A DNA stretch of 64,000 bases from an uncultured Tateyamaria sp. GTDB taxonomy: Bacteria > Pseudomonadota > Alphaproteobacteria > Rhodobacterales > Rhodobacteraceae. Below are positions 33,675-42,861 of the stretch, in pieces. The first letter of the stretch is position 1; each line of letters begins with the position of its first letter. The translations under genes and the position numbers were made by a program. The notes under the pieces are model-generated. The model was not told the origin of the DNA. It was given only the letters and a program-made list of their open reading frames with translations, and did no database searches. The stretch is from the NCBI GenBank assembly GCA_905480645.1, contig CAJQRC010000013.1, forward strand, positions 24,101 through 88,100, given 5' to 3'.

Positions 33675-36116
33675 ATGAAAAAGCAACTTCCCTCCCATAC
33701 GCAGGTTGTCGTCATTGGCGGCGGTATTCACGGCTGCTCGGTCGCATATCATCTGGCCAAAGAGGGTTGGACCGATGTTGTTTTACTGGAGCGCAAGCAA
33801 TTGACCAGCGGTACTACATGGCATGCAGCTGGGTTGGTTGGGCAGCTTCAAGGCAGTCATGCCACCACAGCCTTTGCCAAATATGGTATTGAATTGCTCG
33901 AAGAAATCGAAGCAGAAACTGGTCAAAACCCAGGATATCGACGCTCTGGGTCGATATCGATTGCAACCAATGATGAACGTATGGCGGAGTTAAAGCGCAA
34001 GGCGGATTTTGCCTCGTTGTTTGGCATCGAAGCTAACTATCTTAGTACGCCTGAGATTAAAAACCGCTGGCCGTTGATGAACCCCGAAGGCGTGTTGGGT
34101 GGGATTTATATGCCCAGTGATGGATCGGCGAACCCTACCGACCTGACTATGGCGTTGGTTAAGGGCGCGCGTCAGCGCGGTGCTACGATCATGGAACACA
34201 TCAAAGTGGAAGAAATTCTTATCACCGAAGGCCGAGCTAGCGGCGTGCGCACGGACCACGGTGCGATCACGGCTGATTTTGTTGTCAATTGCGCGGGTAT
34301 GTGGGCACGTGACCTTGGGCAACAAAACGGTGTTGGCGTTCCATTGCACGCCTGCGAACATTATTATCTCGTAACCGAGGCGATAAAGGGTCTGCCTAGC
34401 GACCTGCCAGTACTGCGCTCATATTGCGACGGTACTTACTTCAAGGAGGACGCTGGCAAGCTACTGTTCGGTTTTGCCCACAATCACGCGAAACCCTGGG
34501 GTGTTGAGGGTATTTCAGAAGCATTTTGTTTTGACTCACTGCCCTTTGTCGAAGACGATGTGATGGATGTTCTGGAGTTAGCAATGAACAGGGTGCCTTT
34601 GTTGCAGGAAACTGGCATTCGCACTTTTTTCAACGGCCCGGAAAGCTACTCTTATGATGGGCGCTTTACGTTGGGTGAGGCACCAGACGTAAAGAACTAT
34701 TTTGTGCTGGCTGGCGTGAACTCGACTGGCATTCAATCGGGATCCGGTGCGGGACGAGCGATCGCCCAATGGATCATGAAGGGCCATCCTCCGATGGACC
34801 TGAGCGAAATGGATCCCAGTCGTTGTGAGGAATTTCAGGCTCGTGATGCGTATCTGCAAAACCGCTGCCCCGAAACACTGGTTCTTACCTATGCCATGCA
34901 TTGGCCCAACCGTCAGCGTGAAACTGTTCGTAATCTGCGTAAGTCGCCATTTTATCACGCTATGAAAGCACGCGGTGCATTCTTCACTGAAACCCAAGGT
35001 TGGGAACGTCCCGGCTGGTTCACGCCCGAAGGTATCGACCCAAAGATTGAATACAGTTTTGGCCGTCAGAACTGGTTTGACTATGCCCAAGCAGAACAAA
35101 AGGCAGCACGTGAAGATGTCGCGATGATTGACTACACCATGCTAGGCAAGTTGATGGTCGAAGGCCCGGACGCCGAGGCGTTCCTTCAACGGATTTGTAC
35201 CAACAACATGGCAATCAAACCGGGTCGGGTGATTTACACCCTGATGCTGAATGATCGCGGCGGAATTGAAAGTGATGTGACATTTGCGCGTCATGCCGAT
35301 AACAGCTTCATGATGATGAGTTCGATCTCGCACACGCGGCGCGATTATCTCCATCTGCGTGATCATCTTTTGCCTGAGGAAGACGTGAAACTTCGAGACG
35401 TGACTTCGGGGTTTGGGGTGCTGGGCATCATGGGCCCGAAAAGCCGCGATCTGCTGGCGGTAGTCAGTAATGTAGACGTCTCGAATAACGCTTTCCCGTT
35501 CAACAGCTTTCAGGAGTTTTACATTGGTCATGCTCGAGTAAAAGCACAGCGCTTGTCTTATTCCGGTGAACTGGGTTGGGAGATTTTTGTGACGCCGGAT
35601 TTTTCCGAGCATGTTTTTGATGTTTTGTATGAAGCGGGGCAGGAGTTTGGTTTGCGCTTGATAGGTGGCGAAGCTCTGAATGCATTGCGGATTGAAAAAG
35701 GTTTTGTGCATTGGGGCCATGATATGGCCTATACTGAAGCGCCGCACCAATTGGGACTTGGGTTTGCCTGCAAACCAAACAAGTCCATTTCATTTATTGG
35801 GCGTGACGCCTATCTGGCGCGCAAGGAAGAAGGCAAGGGACCCTTCCTCTGCTCGGTTAAACTCTGCGATTCAAGCCCGATTTTGCATCAAAACGAGCCG
35901 GTTCTGCGAAATGGAGAGGTTGTGGGTTATGTCACGGCGGGTGCATATGGATACGCCACAGGGAGTGCGGTAGGTTTATGTCTGTTGTCCTTGCCAGAAG
36001 GTGAAACAAATGTCGAAACTGGCGAATTCACGGTCATGGTGGAAGGGGTAAAGTTTGATGCTAATGTCAGTTTGACACCTTTCTATGATCCCAAGAGCAA
36101 AAATATGCTTGGATAA
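33675..36116 (+). CDS. FAD-dependent dimethylglycine/sarcosine dehydrogenase-like protein with GcvT domain
   Basis: 813 residues, the length of DMGDH/SarDH-type enzymes. Residues 1-380 form a DAO-type FAD domain: VVVIGGGIHGCSVAYHLAKE, then a TTWHAAGL motif close to where relatives attach FAD covalently, and GVNSTGIQSGSGAGRAIAQW. Residues about 390-440 are the FAO_M linker. Residues about 440-810 form GcvT and GcvT_C domains (GKLMVEGPDAEAFLQRI, GELGWEIFV, LRIEKGFVHWG), which bind tetrahydrofolate and capture the one-carbon unit. It oxidatively demethylates an N-methyl amine, which member being unclear. It is monocistronic. Confidence 0.88.
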   Translation: MKKQLPSHTQVVVIGGGIHGCSVAYHLAKEGWTDVVLLERKQLTSGTTWHAAGLVGQLQGSHATTAFAKYGIELLEEIEAETGQNPGYRRSGSISIATNDERMAELKRKADFASLFGIEANYLSTPEIKNRWPLMNPEGVLGGIYMPSDGSANPTDLTMALVKGARQRGATIMEHIKVEEILITEGRASGVRTDHGAITADFVVNCAGMWARDLGQQNGVGVPLHACEHYYLVTEAIKGLPSDLPVLRSYCDGTYFKEDAGKLLFGFAHNHAKPWGVEGISEAFCFDSLPFVEDDVMDVLELAMNRVPLLQETGIRTFFNGPESYSYDGRFTLGEAPDVKNYFVLAGVNSTGIQSGSGAGRAIAQWIMKGHPPMDLSEMDPSRCEEFQARDAYLQNRCPETLVLTYAMHWPNRQRETVRNLRKSPFYHAMKARGAFFTETQGWERPGWFTPEGIDPKIEYSFGRQNWFDYAQAEQKAAREDVAMIDYTMLGKLMVEGPDAEAFLQRICTNNMAIKPGRVIYTLMLNDRGGIESDVTFARHADNSFMMMSSISHTRRDYLHLRDHLLPEEDVKLRDVTSGFGVLGIMGPKSRDLLAVVSNVDVSNNAFPFNSFQEFYIGHARVKAQRLSYSGELGWEIFVTPDFSEHVFDVLYEAGQEFGLRLIGGEALNALRIEKGFVHWGHDMAYTEAPHQLGLGFACKPNKSISFIGRDAYLARKEEGKGPFLCSVKLCDSSPILHQNEPVLRNGEVVGYVTAGAYGYATGSAVGLCLLSLPEGETNVETGEFTVMVEGVKFDANVSLTPFYDPKSKNMLG

Positions 36117-36373
36117 TGTGAATTGGTGGTGCCACGCCATTTGTCTGGATAGATTTTACTTTAACAAAAGCATTTAGACCGTCAAATTTTTCATGCTCAG
36201 GCGGCTTACTGTTCTTACCAATTATATCCCATCGAATGAATAAATCCCATTCGGTAAAATATAACCTGTGCATCATCAATACTTTGCTTATCAGATTGTC
36301 TATTTCGATTCATAAGCGCTTGCATCAGGCATTATATAAGTTTTCACAGTAATTCTTTTTCCAGATTCTACCT

Positions 36374-36784
36374 TTACTTGGGTGGCGGCGTTTTATCAAA
36401 ACTTGGAACGTTTGCGGGTATTTGATGAAACGGCTGCTGATCAACGCAGAAGATTGCTGCTTGCGGACTAAACCATGAGTGATCATCTAAAGTTCCTATC
36501 TTCAATACCAACATGCCAGGTCGAGGAGGACTTTTGACGCAGATGTGGGTTCCACAATTTTTGCAAAAAAACCGGGTCCTGGGGTTTTCCAAATCCTCTC
36601 TAGCGAATGTATTTAATTCACCTTTTGTGACACGGAATTTGTCTTCAGAAATTACAATAGAGGCATTTGGTTCGCCTCCGGAAAGATATCGGCATTCCCG
36701 ACAATGGCATAGCAATTGAGAATGTATCGGATCATCGAATTCAAATCGAATATCTCCACAATAACATTTTCCAGTATGGGTCAT
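36374..36784 (-). CDS. GFA/CENP-V family zinc protein
   Basis: 136 residues. Cysteine clusters CYCGDIRF, LCHCRECR and FFCKNCGTH bind the structural and catalytic zinc ions of the GFA (glutathione-dependent formaldehyde-activating) fold. No formaldehyde activity can be inferred from the fold alone. A demethylating oxidase upstream at 33675 would release one-carbon units, but it is on the other strand and not in operon. The gap 36117-36373 shows no recognisable gene. Confidence 0.88.
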   Translation of the reverse strand: MTHTGKCYCGDIRFEFDDPIHSQLLCHCRECRYLSGGEPNASIVISEDKFRVTKGELNTFAREDLENPRTRFFCKNCGTHICVKSPPRPGMLVLKIGTLDDHSWFSPQAAIFCVDQQPFHQIPANVPSFDKTPPPK

Positions 36785-36983
36785 CTATCTATCTACCTTT
36801 CCTTTGTTCGGGTTCTTCAGTTTTTTGGCCGTAAAATGCAATTGCAATCGTAAGATGTCCTTTCTTGGCTTACCAGAATATTGGCTCAGCAACTGTTGGA
36901 TTAAAAGTTCCAGCACTTTGTTTGGTATCGTTGTGGGCTTTTAACATCTGTTGCTTTCAGTGGAGCCATAAAAATAATGAACA

Positions 36984-37865
36984 TTAGAGGTAATCTTGCC
37001 AACTATGCTCAGGCTTGAAGCCCAATAAACGTTTAGCCTTTTCATTAGAATAGAAGCTTTTTGGAGCCTCATTAGAACGCACAGGAACGTTTTGATAGTA
37101 CCGGTTGATCAGTTCTTCTGATGTTAAACCGACTGAATGATCATCATTCGATACATTGAAAATTTGATAGCCTAGCCCATCGGTCTGTAAGCACTTTTGA
37201 ACCATCTGCCCAAGATCACGAGCATCTATGTAAGAGAAGATATTTCGCCGCCTTAAATCCGGATTTTGCATAAAGGCAGGAAAGTCTTCAGCGTATTCGT
37301 GTGGCTCGATGACATTGTTTATTCGCAAGCCATAAATATCGATCCCGGTTCTGCGTTGAAAGCTTTTAGCTGTCGCCTCGTTGACCACTTTTGACATTGC
37401 ATAACTGTCTTCTGGAATAGTTGAATGCTCTTCATCGATGGGTAAGTAATCAGGTTTCACCTCACCATCGGCAAAGCAAACCCCATAGGTTGTCTCTGAA
37501 GATGCAAATATAACCTTTCGGACACCCATTTTGACCGCAGCATCTATGATATTGTAAGTGCCAAGAGTATTGACCCTGTAGCATTCATTATCACTCGTCA
37601 TGAGCAAGCGGGGAATTGCTGCAAAGTGGACGACAGCATCGAACTTAGGTACGCCAGTGCCATGGGCAAGTTCATCATAATGTGCATAGCTACCCATTAT
37701 ATCAAATACTTGCCCAGCATCTGTAATATCAGCGAGGCGAGTTAAAACCTTTGGATGACCAAGGTTAACTTGATCCAGATTTAGAATTGAGTGACCTTGT
37801 TCAAACAAATAGTTTATGCTGTGTTTTCCAGCCTTACCTGATCCACCAGTAAATAGTATTCTCAT
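36984..37865 (-). CDS. NAD(P)-dependent epimerase/dehydratase family protein
   Basis: About 293 residues from the ATG at 37865; an upstream frame to 37913 adds unrelated basic sequence. The extended-SDR Rossmann motif is TGGSGKAGKH at residue 6. FDAVVHFAAIP, FASSETTYG and the catalytic DSYAMSKVVNE (Tyr-x3-Lys) follow. Members oxidise, epimerise or dehydrate sugars and nucleotide sugars, uronate dehydrogenases included; the product here is not clear. It is monocistronic and divergent from the SRAP gene. Confidence 0.87.
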   Translation of the reverse strand: MRILFTGGSGKAGKHSINYLFEQGHSILNLDQVNLGHPKVLTRLADITDAGQVFDIMGSYAHYDELAHGTGVPKFDAVVHFAAIPRLLMTSDNECYRVNTLGTYNIIDAAVKMGVRKVIFASSETTYGVCFADGEVKPDYLPIDEEHSTIPEDSYAMSKVVNEATAKSFQRRTGIDIYGLRINNVIEPHEYAEDFPAFMQNPDLRRRNIFSYIDARDLGQMVQKCLQTDGLGYQIFNVSNDDHSVGLTSEELINRYYQNVPVRSNEAPKSFYSNEKAKRLLGFKPEHSWQDYL

Positions 37866-37994
37866 AATTTTTTTAATCCTCAATCTCGTAAGCTTACAGG
37901 CCCAATCAACCACAATGAATTATGTTAGAAATATGCTGTAAAATATTAGATCTATTGTAAATGATATTTGAGCAATAACTTTGAAAGTAAAGCT

Positions 37995-38660
37995 ATGTGT
38001 GGAAGGTTTGCTATAACACTACCTCAAGATGCTATGGTGAACTTATTTCAAGCAACACCTTCAAACGACTTACCTGCGACACCTAACTACAATGTTTGCC
38101 CAACAACCAGCGTTCATACCATCACTTCTGAGGGTGATGGTCGGCAACTAAAGTCAATGCGATGGGGTTTCTTGCCGAAGTGGTATAGGACCTTGAATGG
38201 TGGGCCACCGCTAATCAACGCAAGATCAGAAACAATTGCGAACAAACCGGCATTTAAAGAGGCATGTCGGGCTAGACGCTGTTTAATTCCGTGTGACGGA
38301 TTTTACGAATGGCATAGAATGAAAGGTGAAAAACCCATTCCTTATAGAGTTACTCGCTCAGATGGAGAACCTCTTGTAATGGCCGGAATTTGGCAAGATT
38401 GGGAGTTGGGTGGAGAGCTTTTATCAAGCTGCGCCATAGTAACTACTGACGCGAACGCCAAGATGGCTGATATACACCATAGGCTCCCGGTAATACTTAA
38501 TTCTGATGATTGGTCACTTTGGTTGGGGGAATTGGGTAACGGTGCCGCTAGACTTATGAAGCCTGTGTCTGATGACACTGTCGACCTTGTAAGAGTTAGT
38601 CAGGCGGTTAACTCTAACAGAGCTACCGGATTGGAATTATGGCATCCGCTGTCAGTATGA
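37995..38660 (+). CDS. SOS response-associated peptidase (SRAP, YedK/HMCES-like)
   Basis: 221 residues from the ATG at 37995. The frame must begin MCGRF because Cys2, exposed by removal of Met1, crosslinks to abasic sites in single-stranded DNA. The other active-site residues are in INARSETI, GFYEW and the histidine of DIHHRLPV. It protects single-stranded abasic sites during replication. It is divergent from the epimerase gene and followed by a strong bidirectional terminator. An upstream GTG/TTG extension to 37968 would bury the Cys and is rejected. Confidence 0.93.
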   Translation: MCGRFAITLPQDAMVNLFQATPSNDLPATPNYNVCPTTSVHTITSEGDGRQLKSMRWGFLPKWYRTLNGGPPLINARSETIANKPAFKEACRARRCLIPCDGFYEWHRMKGEKPIPYRVTRSDGEPLVMAGIWQDWELGGELLSSCAIVTTDANAKMADIHHRLPVILNSDDWSLWLGELGNGAARLMKPVSDDTVDLVRVSQAVNSNRATGLELWHPLSV

Positions 38661-38676
38661 AATTTTTAGAGTTAAG

Positions 38677-38716
38677 AAATCCTGTAGTCGCTGTTTAATC
38701 AGCACTACAGGATTTT
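38677..38716. terminator. Bidirectional terminator between convergent genes
   Basis: Perfect 12-bp arms AAATCCTGTAGT (38677-38688) and ACTACAGGATTT (38704-38715), extended inward by GCTG/CAGC with a single bulged base and a 6-base loop. The T-run on the plus strand and the A-run arm give terminator character in both directions. It serves the SRAP gene and the secreted protein gene. Confidence 0.8.
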
Positions 38717-38765
38717 AATGTGCATAGCGCTTAATGAGGTATTAATTCTAGAATAGTTGTTACAA

Positions 38766-39227
38766 TTAATTTGCTGGCGTAAAGTCGTAGACTGAACCAC
38801 CGCCTTTGAGTGAATGCCTGGTCACACCTTTCCATTGCGCTCCAGTGTAGGCGGCCCACTTTCCAGTTCCTCCAACGAGTGTAAGCAGAACACCATCGCC
38901 GCCAAATGTACCTGTATTAATAAATATGTCACCCGTTTCGTCTATCACTGTGCAAGTAACAGCACCGCCAATGGGTGCTTCCTGTCCTGCAGCAAAAGAA
39001 ATAGTTTGAGTACAGGAAGCGGTAGTGGCGGCGTCAAAACCTTCTGGGGGGTTATCCCAAATCCAAATATCTTCCGTAATGTTTTGAACTATGACGCCCG
39101 TTTTGCCTTCAAGAACTTTGGTATCTACTATCACGCCGGTTCCATGACCGCCTAATCCGGAGTGACCTCCAGCAAGAGCTATAAACGGAAATAGTATAAG
39201 CGCCGTTGCTGTAATAATGTTTTTCAT
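38766..39227 (-). CDS. Small secreted hypothetical protein
   Basis: About 153 residues from the ATG at 39227. A Sec signal peptide (MKNIITATALILFPFIALA) is followed by GGHSGLGGHGTGVIVDTK. The rest is rich in Gly, Thr and short beta-strand patterns (GKTGVIVQNI, GVLLTLVGGTGKWAAYTGAQ, GVTRHSLKGGGSVYDF), with two cysteines that could pair. This resembles a single small beta-barrel, but I do not recognise a family with confidence. It ends near the shared terminator. Confidence 0.7.
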   Translation of the reverse strand: MKNIITATALILFPFIALAGGHSGLGGHGTGVIVDTKVLEGKTGVIVQNITEDIWIWDNPPEGFDAATTASCTQTISFAAGQEAPIGGAVTCTVIDETGDIFINTGTFGGDGVLLTLVGGTGKWAAYTGAQWKGVTRHSLKGGGSVYDFTPAN

Positions 39228-39970
39228 AGTTTGCGTCCTAACTCGTAGTTGTATTGCATCCAGTTTCATTGATTGCCTCACAAAACTATAAAATATTTGT
39301 GGAAACCATCCTATATTTTAAACTGCTCTAAACTATAAATTAGATAATCATTATTTGGCTTTCGTCATCATATAAAATTAGCGATAATTTTGGATGCTAG
39401 CTCTTATCCAAATGTATACCTGAGATATAAAGTCTAAAGCTACACAATATGCTCAAACTCTTCTTCTGCTAAAATACCACAGCTCATTGTTGGTATGGGT
39501 TGCCGAAGCCATAAATTCGAAGAGCCCCTCTATCTTCTGAGCGGCCGTAAAAATTGAAATTTAAATCTAAATCAGCTCTGGTGTGGTCGGACATAGTTTT
39601 GTCCAAATTGCCAGTTATGCAGGCGACCCCGCTTAGACAATGGGAAGGGCTGATCATAGAAGTAACTCGTTTATTTAACTTTAATGCCATCTAAAATGAA
39701 GTTTTCCATATTGTTATCAGAGTAAACGTTGCTAAACTTTGTTGTTCCGATAATAAAATTGATTGATGCCTGTTATGCCGCTGTTTTTTTATTTTGGCAT
39801 CATCAGCCAGAAATACTCTGTTACTAAATTGTCCTACTTGGACCTACAGGTTCTGATCCCAGACACTTTTTAATGATTGGAACGGATACTTGGGCTTTGG
39901 GCCAGTATGACAAGACAAGGCGGAAAACGGCACCAGTTAAAATATAACTTTGGTATAGAGGGGATTTATT
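39228..39970. other. 743-bp intergenic region, no convincing gene
   Basis: A 68-codon minus frame (39484-39690) is the longest open stretch and matches nothing I know. A GATGCC/GGCATC inverted repeat occurs near 39763-39810. The right end should hold the promoter of the mutarotase gene. Confidence 0.4.
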
Positions 39971-40300
39971 ATGAAACGAATGGGCATGGTTATTCGGCTC
40001 AAAACCGATAAAATACAAGAGTACAAAAGATTGCATGCGGATGTGTGGCCAGATGTTTTGAAAACTATAGCAAAGGCGAACATAAAAAATTATACTATAT
40101 TTTTACGTGAGCCCGAAAATCTGCTCTTTGGATATTGGGAATATCATGGAATTGATTTTAAAGCTGATTCTGCAAAAATCGCTGCTGATCCAAGAACACA
40201 GGAATGGTGGAAAATCACCGATTCACTTCAAATAAGAATGGAAAGCAGCAAAGCCAATGAGCAATGGTCGATTATGGAAGAGGTTTTCCACACTGATTAA
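39971..40300 (+). CDS. L-rhamnose mutarotase family protein
   Basis: 109 residues, matching the usual 100-110. The opening RMGMVIRLKTDKIQEYKRLH and then ADVWPDVLKTI carries the conserved His and Trp, and FGYWEYHG gives the aromatic pair of the RhaM fold. These enzymes interconvert anomers of L-rhamnose or related 6-deoxy sugars such as fucose. RBS GAGGGG precedes the ATG. No rhamnose gene is adjacent, but the L-fuconate type pathway lies 6 kb to the right and may use it. Confidence 0.9.
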   Translation: MKRMGMVIRLKTDKIQEYKRLHADVWPDVLKTIAKANIKNYTIFLREPENLLFGYWEYHGIDFKADSAKIAADPRTQEWWKITDSLQIRMESSKANEQWSIMEEVFHTD

Positions 40301-40449
40301 TGTTTGGGTCAAGAATAATTTTAGTACTCCCGTTTAAGGAATGTCTTCAGAACTGTAAGCCGCTGTAATTAATAATCATTCTACAAGTATACATAATTAC
40401 CAATATGTTAAATTAGATCGTTTATTTTGATGAAATAAGTGAGGTTACT

Positions 40450-41235
40450 ATGAAATTTATTCATATAACGGATGTCCATCTCGTAGGCGATAATGGCGGG
40501 TTAAACGGTACCGTACCTTCTATGCGTTTGGATGCATGTTTAACCGATGTTGTTCAGTGGCATAGTGATGCAAGCTTTTGTGTAATTTCTGGTGACTTAG
40601 CCGAATTTGCAGAACCAAAAGCCTACCAAGCTCTAAAGATGAGGCTCAGGTCTTTTCCTCTGCCATGCTTTTTGATGATCGGCAATCATGACAATCGTGC
40701 TGTATTCCAAAAAGTTTTTCCTGAACATCCAAAAGATTCAAATTGCTACGTTCAACATCGATTTGAAAAAAATAACTGTGTTTTCTTGTTTCTTGACACA
40801 AAAAAAGAGGGGCACGGTGTCCATGAGGGGCAGCTTTGTGGGGACCGCCTAGATTGGCTGAAACAACAGTTGATACAGGCTAAAGATCAGCCCACGTTTT
40901 TATTTTTGCATCATCCGCCTTTCGATATTGGGGTTCCATATGTTGATAAGATCCGCTTGCAAGACGTCGAAGAGTTCGCTGCTACTATAAAATATGGGCA
41001 AAATATACGGCATGTGTTTTATGGTCACGTTCATAGGATGACGTATGTAAGCTGGCGGGGGGTTCCTTTTACGAGTTTGCCGAGTCTAAATCACCAAATT
41101 CCTCTTAACGCTGCCAGTGTACAGGGAGAGTTTTGCGATGAGCCACCAGCTTACGGAGTCGTGCAGATAGAAGATGATCAATTGACAGTGCATTATAATA
41201 CCTTCTTGCAGCGCAACCCTTTGCATCAGACCTAA
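40450..41235 (+). CDS. Metallophosphoesterase, class III cAMP phosphodiesterase-like (CpdA type)
   Basis: 261 residues with the complete dinuclear metal set: ITDVHLVG (DxH), SGDLAEF, IGNHDNR, LFLHHPPF and GHVHRMTY. This spacing fits class III nucleotide phosphodiesterases. Relatives also hydrolyse glycerophosphodiesters, so cAMP is only a candidate. There is a strong GAGGT site before the ATG and no signal peptide. It lies 150 bp after the mutarotase gene and could be read from the same or its own promoter. Confidence 0.88.
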   Translation: MKFIHITDVHLVGDNGGLNGTVPSMRLDACLTDVVQWHSDASFCVISGDLAEFAEPKAYQALKMRLRSFPLPCFLMIGNHDNRAVFQKVFPEHPKDSNCYVQHRFEKNNCVFLFLDTKKEGHGVHEGQLCGDRLDWLKQQLIQAKDQPTFLFLHHPPFDIGVPYVDKIRLQDVEEFAATIKYGQNIRHVFYGHVHRMTYVSWRGVPFTSLPSLNHQIPLNAASVQGEFCDEPPAYGVVQIEDDQLTVHYNTFLQRNPLHQT

Positions 41236-41557
41236 AATATGGAGCCTTCCTGAATAGGTTTGGCTTTGGCACAAACTCGAAATTGGCAATAAAGCTGATG
41301 CACAGCCTACTGTTTGATGGCCATTCAAAATGACAACGGGGTTGTCTATATCACCAACCAAATAAATCGAGTACCAATGTTTAGGCTAAGGCCTGCGAAA
41401 GAAAATCTATCTTACAGTGCAACGGCATGAAAAGAGCGCAGAGCATTATACAACATTGCATCAGTTGGTGGTTATGTTTGAAATAATCAATTTGATATAT
41501 AGGTATTTCTCAGACACACTTTTCCATGAAACGGTCATGCGCGCAAAAGTTATTGGG
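41236..41557. other. 322-bp intergenic stretch, no gene seen
   Basis: Neither strand offers a recognisable protein. The frame of the next gene is open back to 41417 but the extra residues do not look like the family. Confidence 0.4.
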
Positions 41558-42697
41558 ATGAAGAAAATGTGGTCTTATAACAATCCGGTTAGAATTCTTT
41601 TTGGAAATGACGGGTTCGCTTCGATTGCGTCTTTAATTGACGGTCGGACCTATGCGCTCGTGACATATCCTGACGCCCCGTTCCAGACTTTAACAGAATA
41701 CTTGACTGAGGCGGCAGGTAAGCCACTAATTGTTGTCAACGATATTGCCCCAAACCCGGATTGTATGCTGCTGTCCGAACAATCTGCCCGCTTTAATTCG
41801 GTGACATCTAGGCCCGAGGTGATTGTTGCTTTGGGAGGGGGGTCAGTTATTGATTCTGCCAAAGTCTTTGCTGCAGCGGCTGGCGATTTTGGCAAGGTGC
41901 TACGGCATCTTGAAACTGGCAGCGGTGGATCTGGGCTATCTGCCATTCCGATTATCGCGGTACCCACAACTGCCGGTACTGGCAGCGAGGTTACTTCTTG
42001 GGCAACTGTTTGGGATGAGCAGCGCGGGCTTAAATTTTCTCTTGTACGCGATAACCTATACCCTGAAATTGCGGTTATTGATCCCACACTTATGCTGGGC
42101 AAGCCTTATGGCCTGACCCTTGCAACGGGTCTTGATGCGCTTTCCCATTCGATTGAGAGTATTTGGAACATTAACGCAAACCCCGTCTCGGCGCGTCATG
42201 CAGTTGCTGCTGCAAGCACAATCCTTGCTGATCTACCAAAACTTTTGCGTGATCTGGGCAATCTTGATCTGCGCAATCGTATTGCTGAGGCATCGTTGAA
42301 TGCTGGTCTTGCATTTTCAAACACCAAGACGGCCATTGCGCATAATCTGTCCTACCCAATCACATTAGGTTGGGGAGTGCAGCATGGCATTGCCTGTTCT
42401 TTTGCATTGCCGACGGTCCTGCGCTCGGTCATTGGGGTCGGTGGGTTTCGAGAAACCGCTTTGAAGCAGATTTTTGGTGAAGATCTGGGCCACGGTGCTG
42501 ATAATTTGACCGACTTTCTGGCGTCCCTTGGCGTCGGTCACAGATTTGCTGATCACAGCATACCTGATGCCGCATGTATTAAAATCATTGACGAGGCGTT
42601 TAACGGCGAACGTGGTAAGAATTTCATTGGCTCCAAAGAGAGCTTCCTGAAAGCAGCCACGCAATCAGGTGTTTTTAACTGTAACTTGAATAACTAA
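41558..42697 (+). CDS. Iron-containing alcohol dehydrogenase
   Basis: About 379 residues from the ATG at 41558 (41567 also possible); the frame opens earlier but lacks family sequence there. VIVALGGGSVIDSAKVFAA is the nucleotide site, and IIAVPTTAGTGSEVTSWATV is strongly conserved. Metal ligands are expected in TGLDALSHSIES (Asp, His) and in AIAHNLSY and VQHGIACS (His). These enzymes reduce aldehydes or oxidise alcohols with NAD(P). Some near relatives reduce phosphonoacetaldehyde, but no phosphonate gene is near, so the substrate stays open. Monocistronic. Confidence 0.88.
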   Translation: MKKMWSYNNPVRILFGNDGFASIASLIDGRTYALVTYPDAPFQTLTEYLTEAAGKPLIVVNDIAPNPDCMLLSEQSARFNSVTSRPEVIVALGGGSVIDSAKVFAAAAGDFGKVLRHLETGSGGSGLSAIPIIAVPTTAGTGSEVTSWATVWDEQRGLKFSLVRDNLYPEIAVIDPTLMLGKPYGLTLATGLDALSHSIESIWNINANPVSARHAVAAASTILADLPKLLRDLGNLDLRNRIAEASLNAGLAFSNTKTAIAHNLSYPITLGWGVQHGIACSFALPTVLRSVIGVGGFRETALKQIFGEDLGHGADNLTDFLASLGVGHRFADHSIPDAACIKIIDEAFNGERGKNFIGSKESFLKAATQSGVFNCNLNN

Positions 42698-42861
42698 AAA
42701 GCTGTGAGGATACTTACTATTAAATTTTCTTAACCAAATCATTCTACGGATTTTTTGTGCGTCGTAAGCAAAGACTAAAGCATCGTGCATTTCATCCTTG
42801 CAACTGATAGAAGCAACCTCAAGTTAGCTGTTAAGCTTCTACCTGTTGAGGATTATTTACT

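Noticed and set aside
36067..36279. 70-codon minus-strand frame overlapping the end of the oxidase gene
   Set aside because: It overlaps a secure coding 3' end and matches no known family.
39484..39690. 68-codon minus-strand frame
   Set aside because: No ribosome site of note, no family, and odd composition; not supported as a gene.
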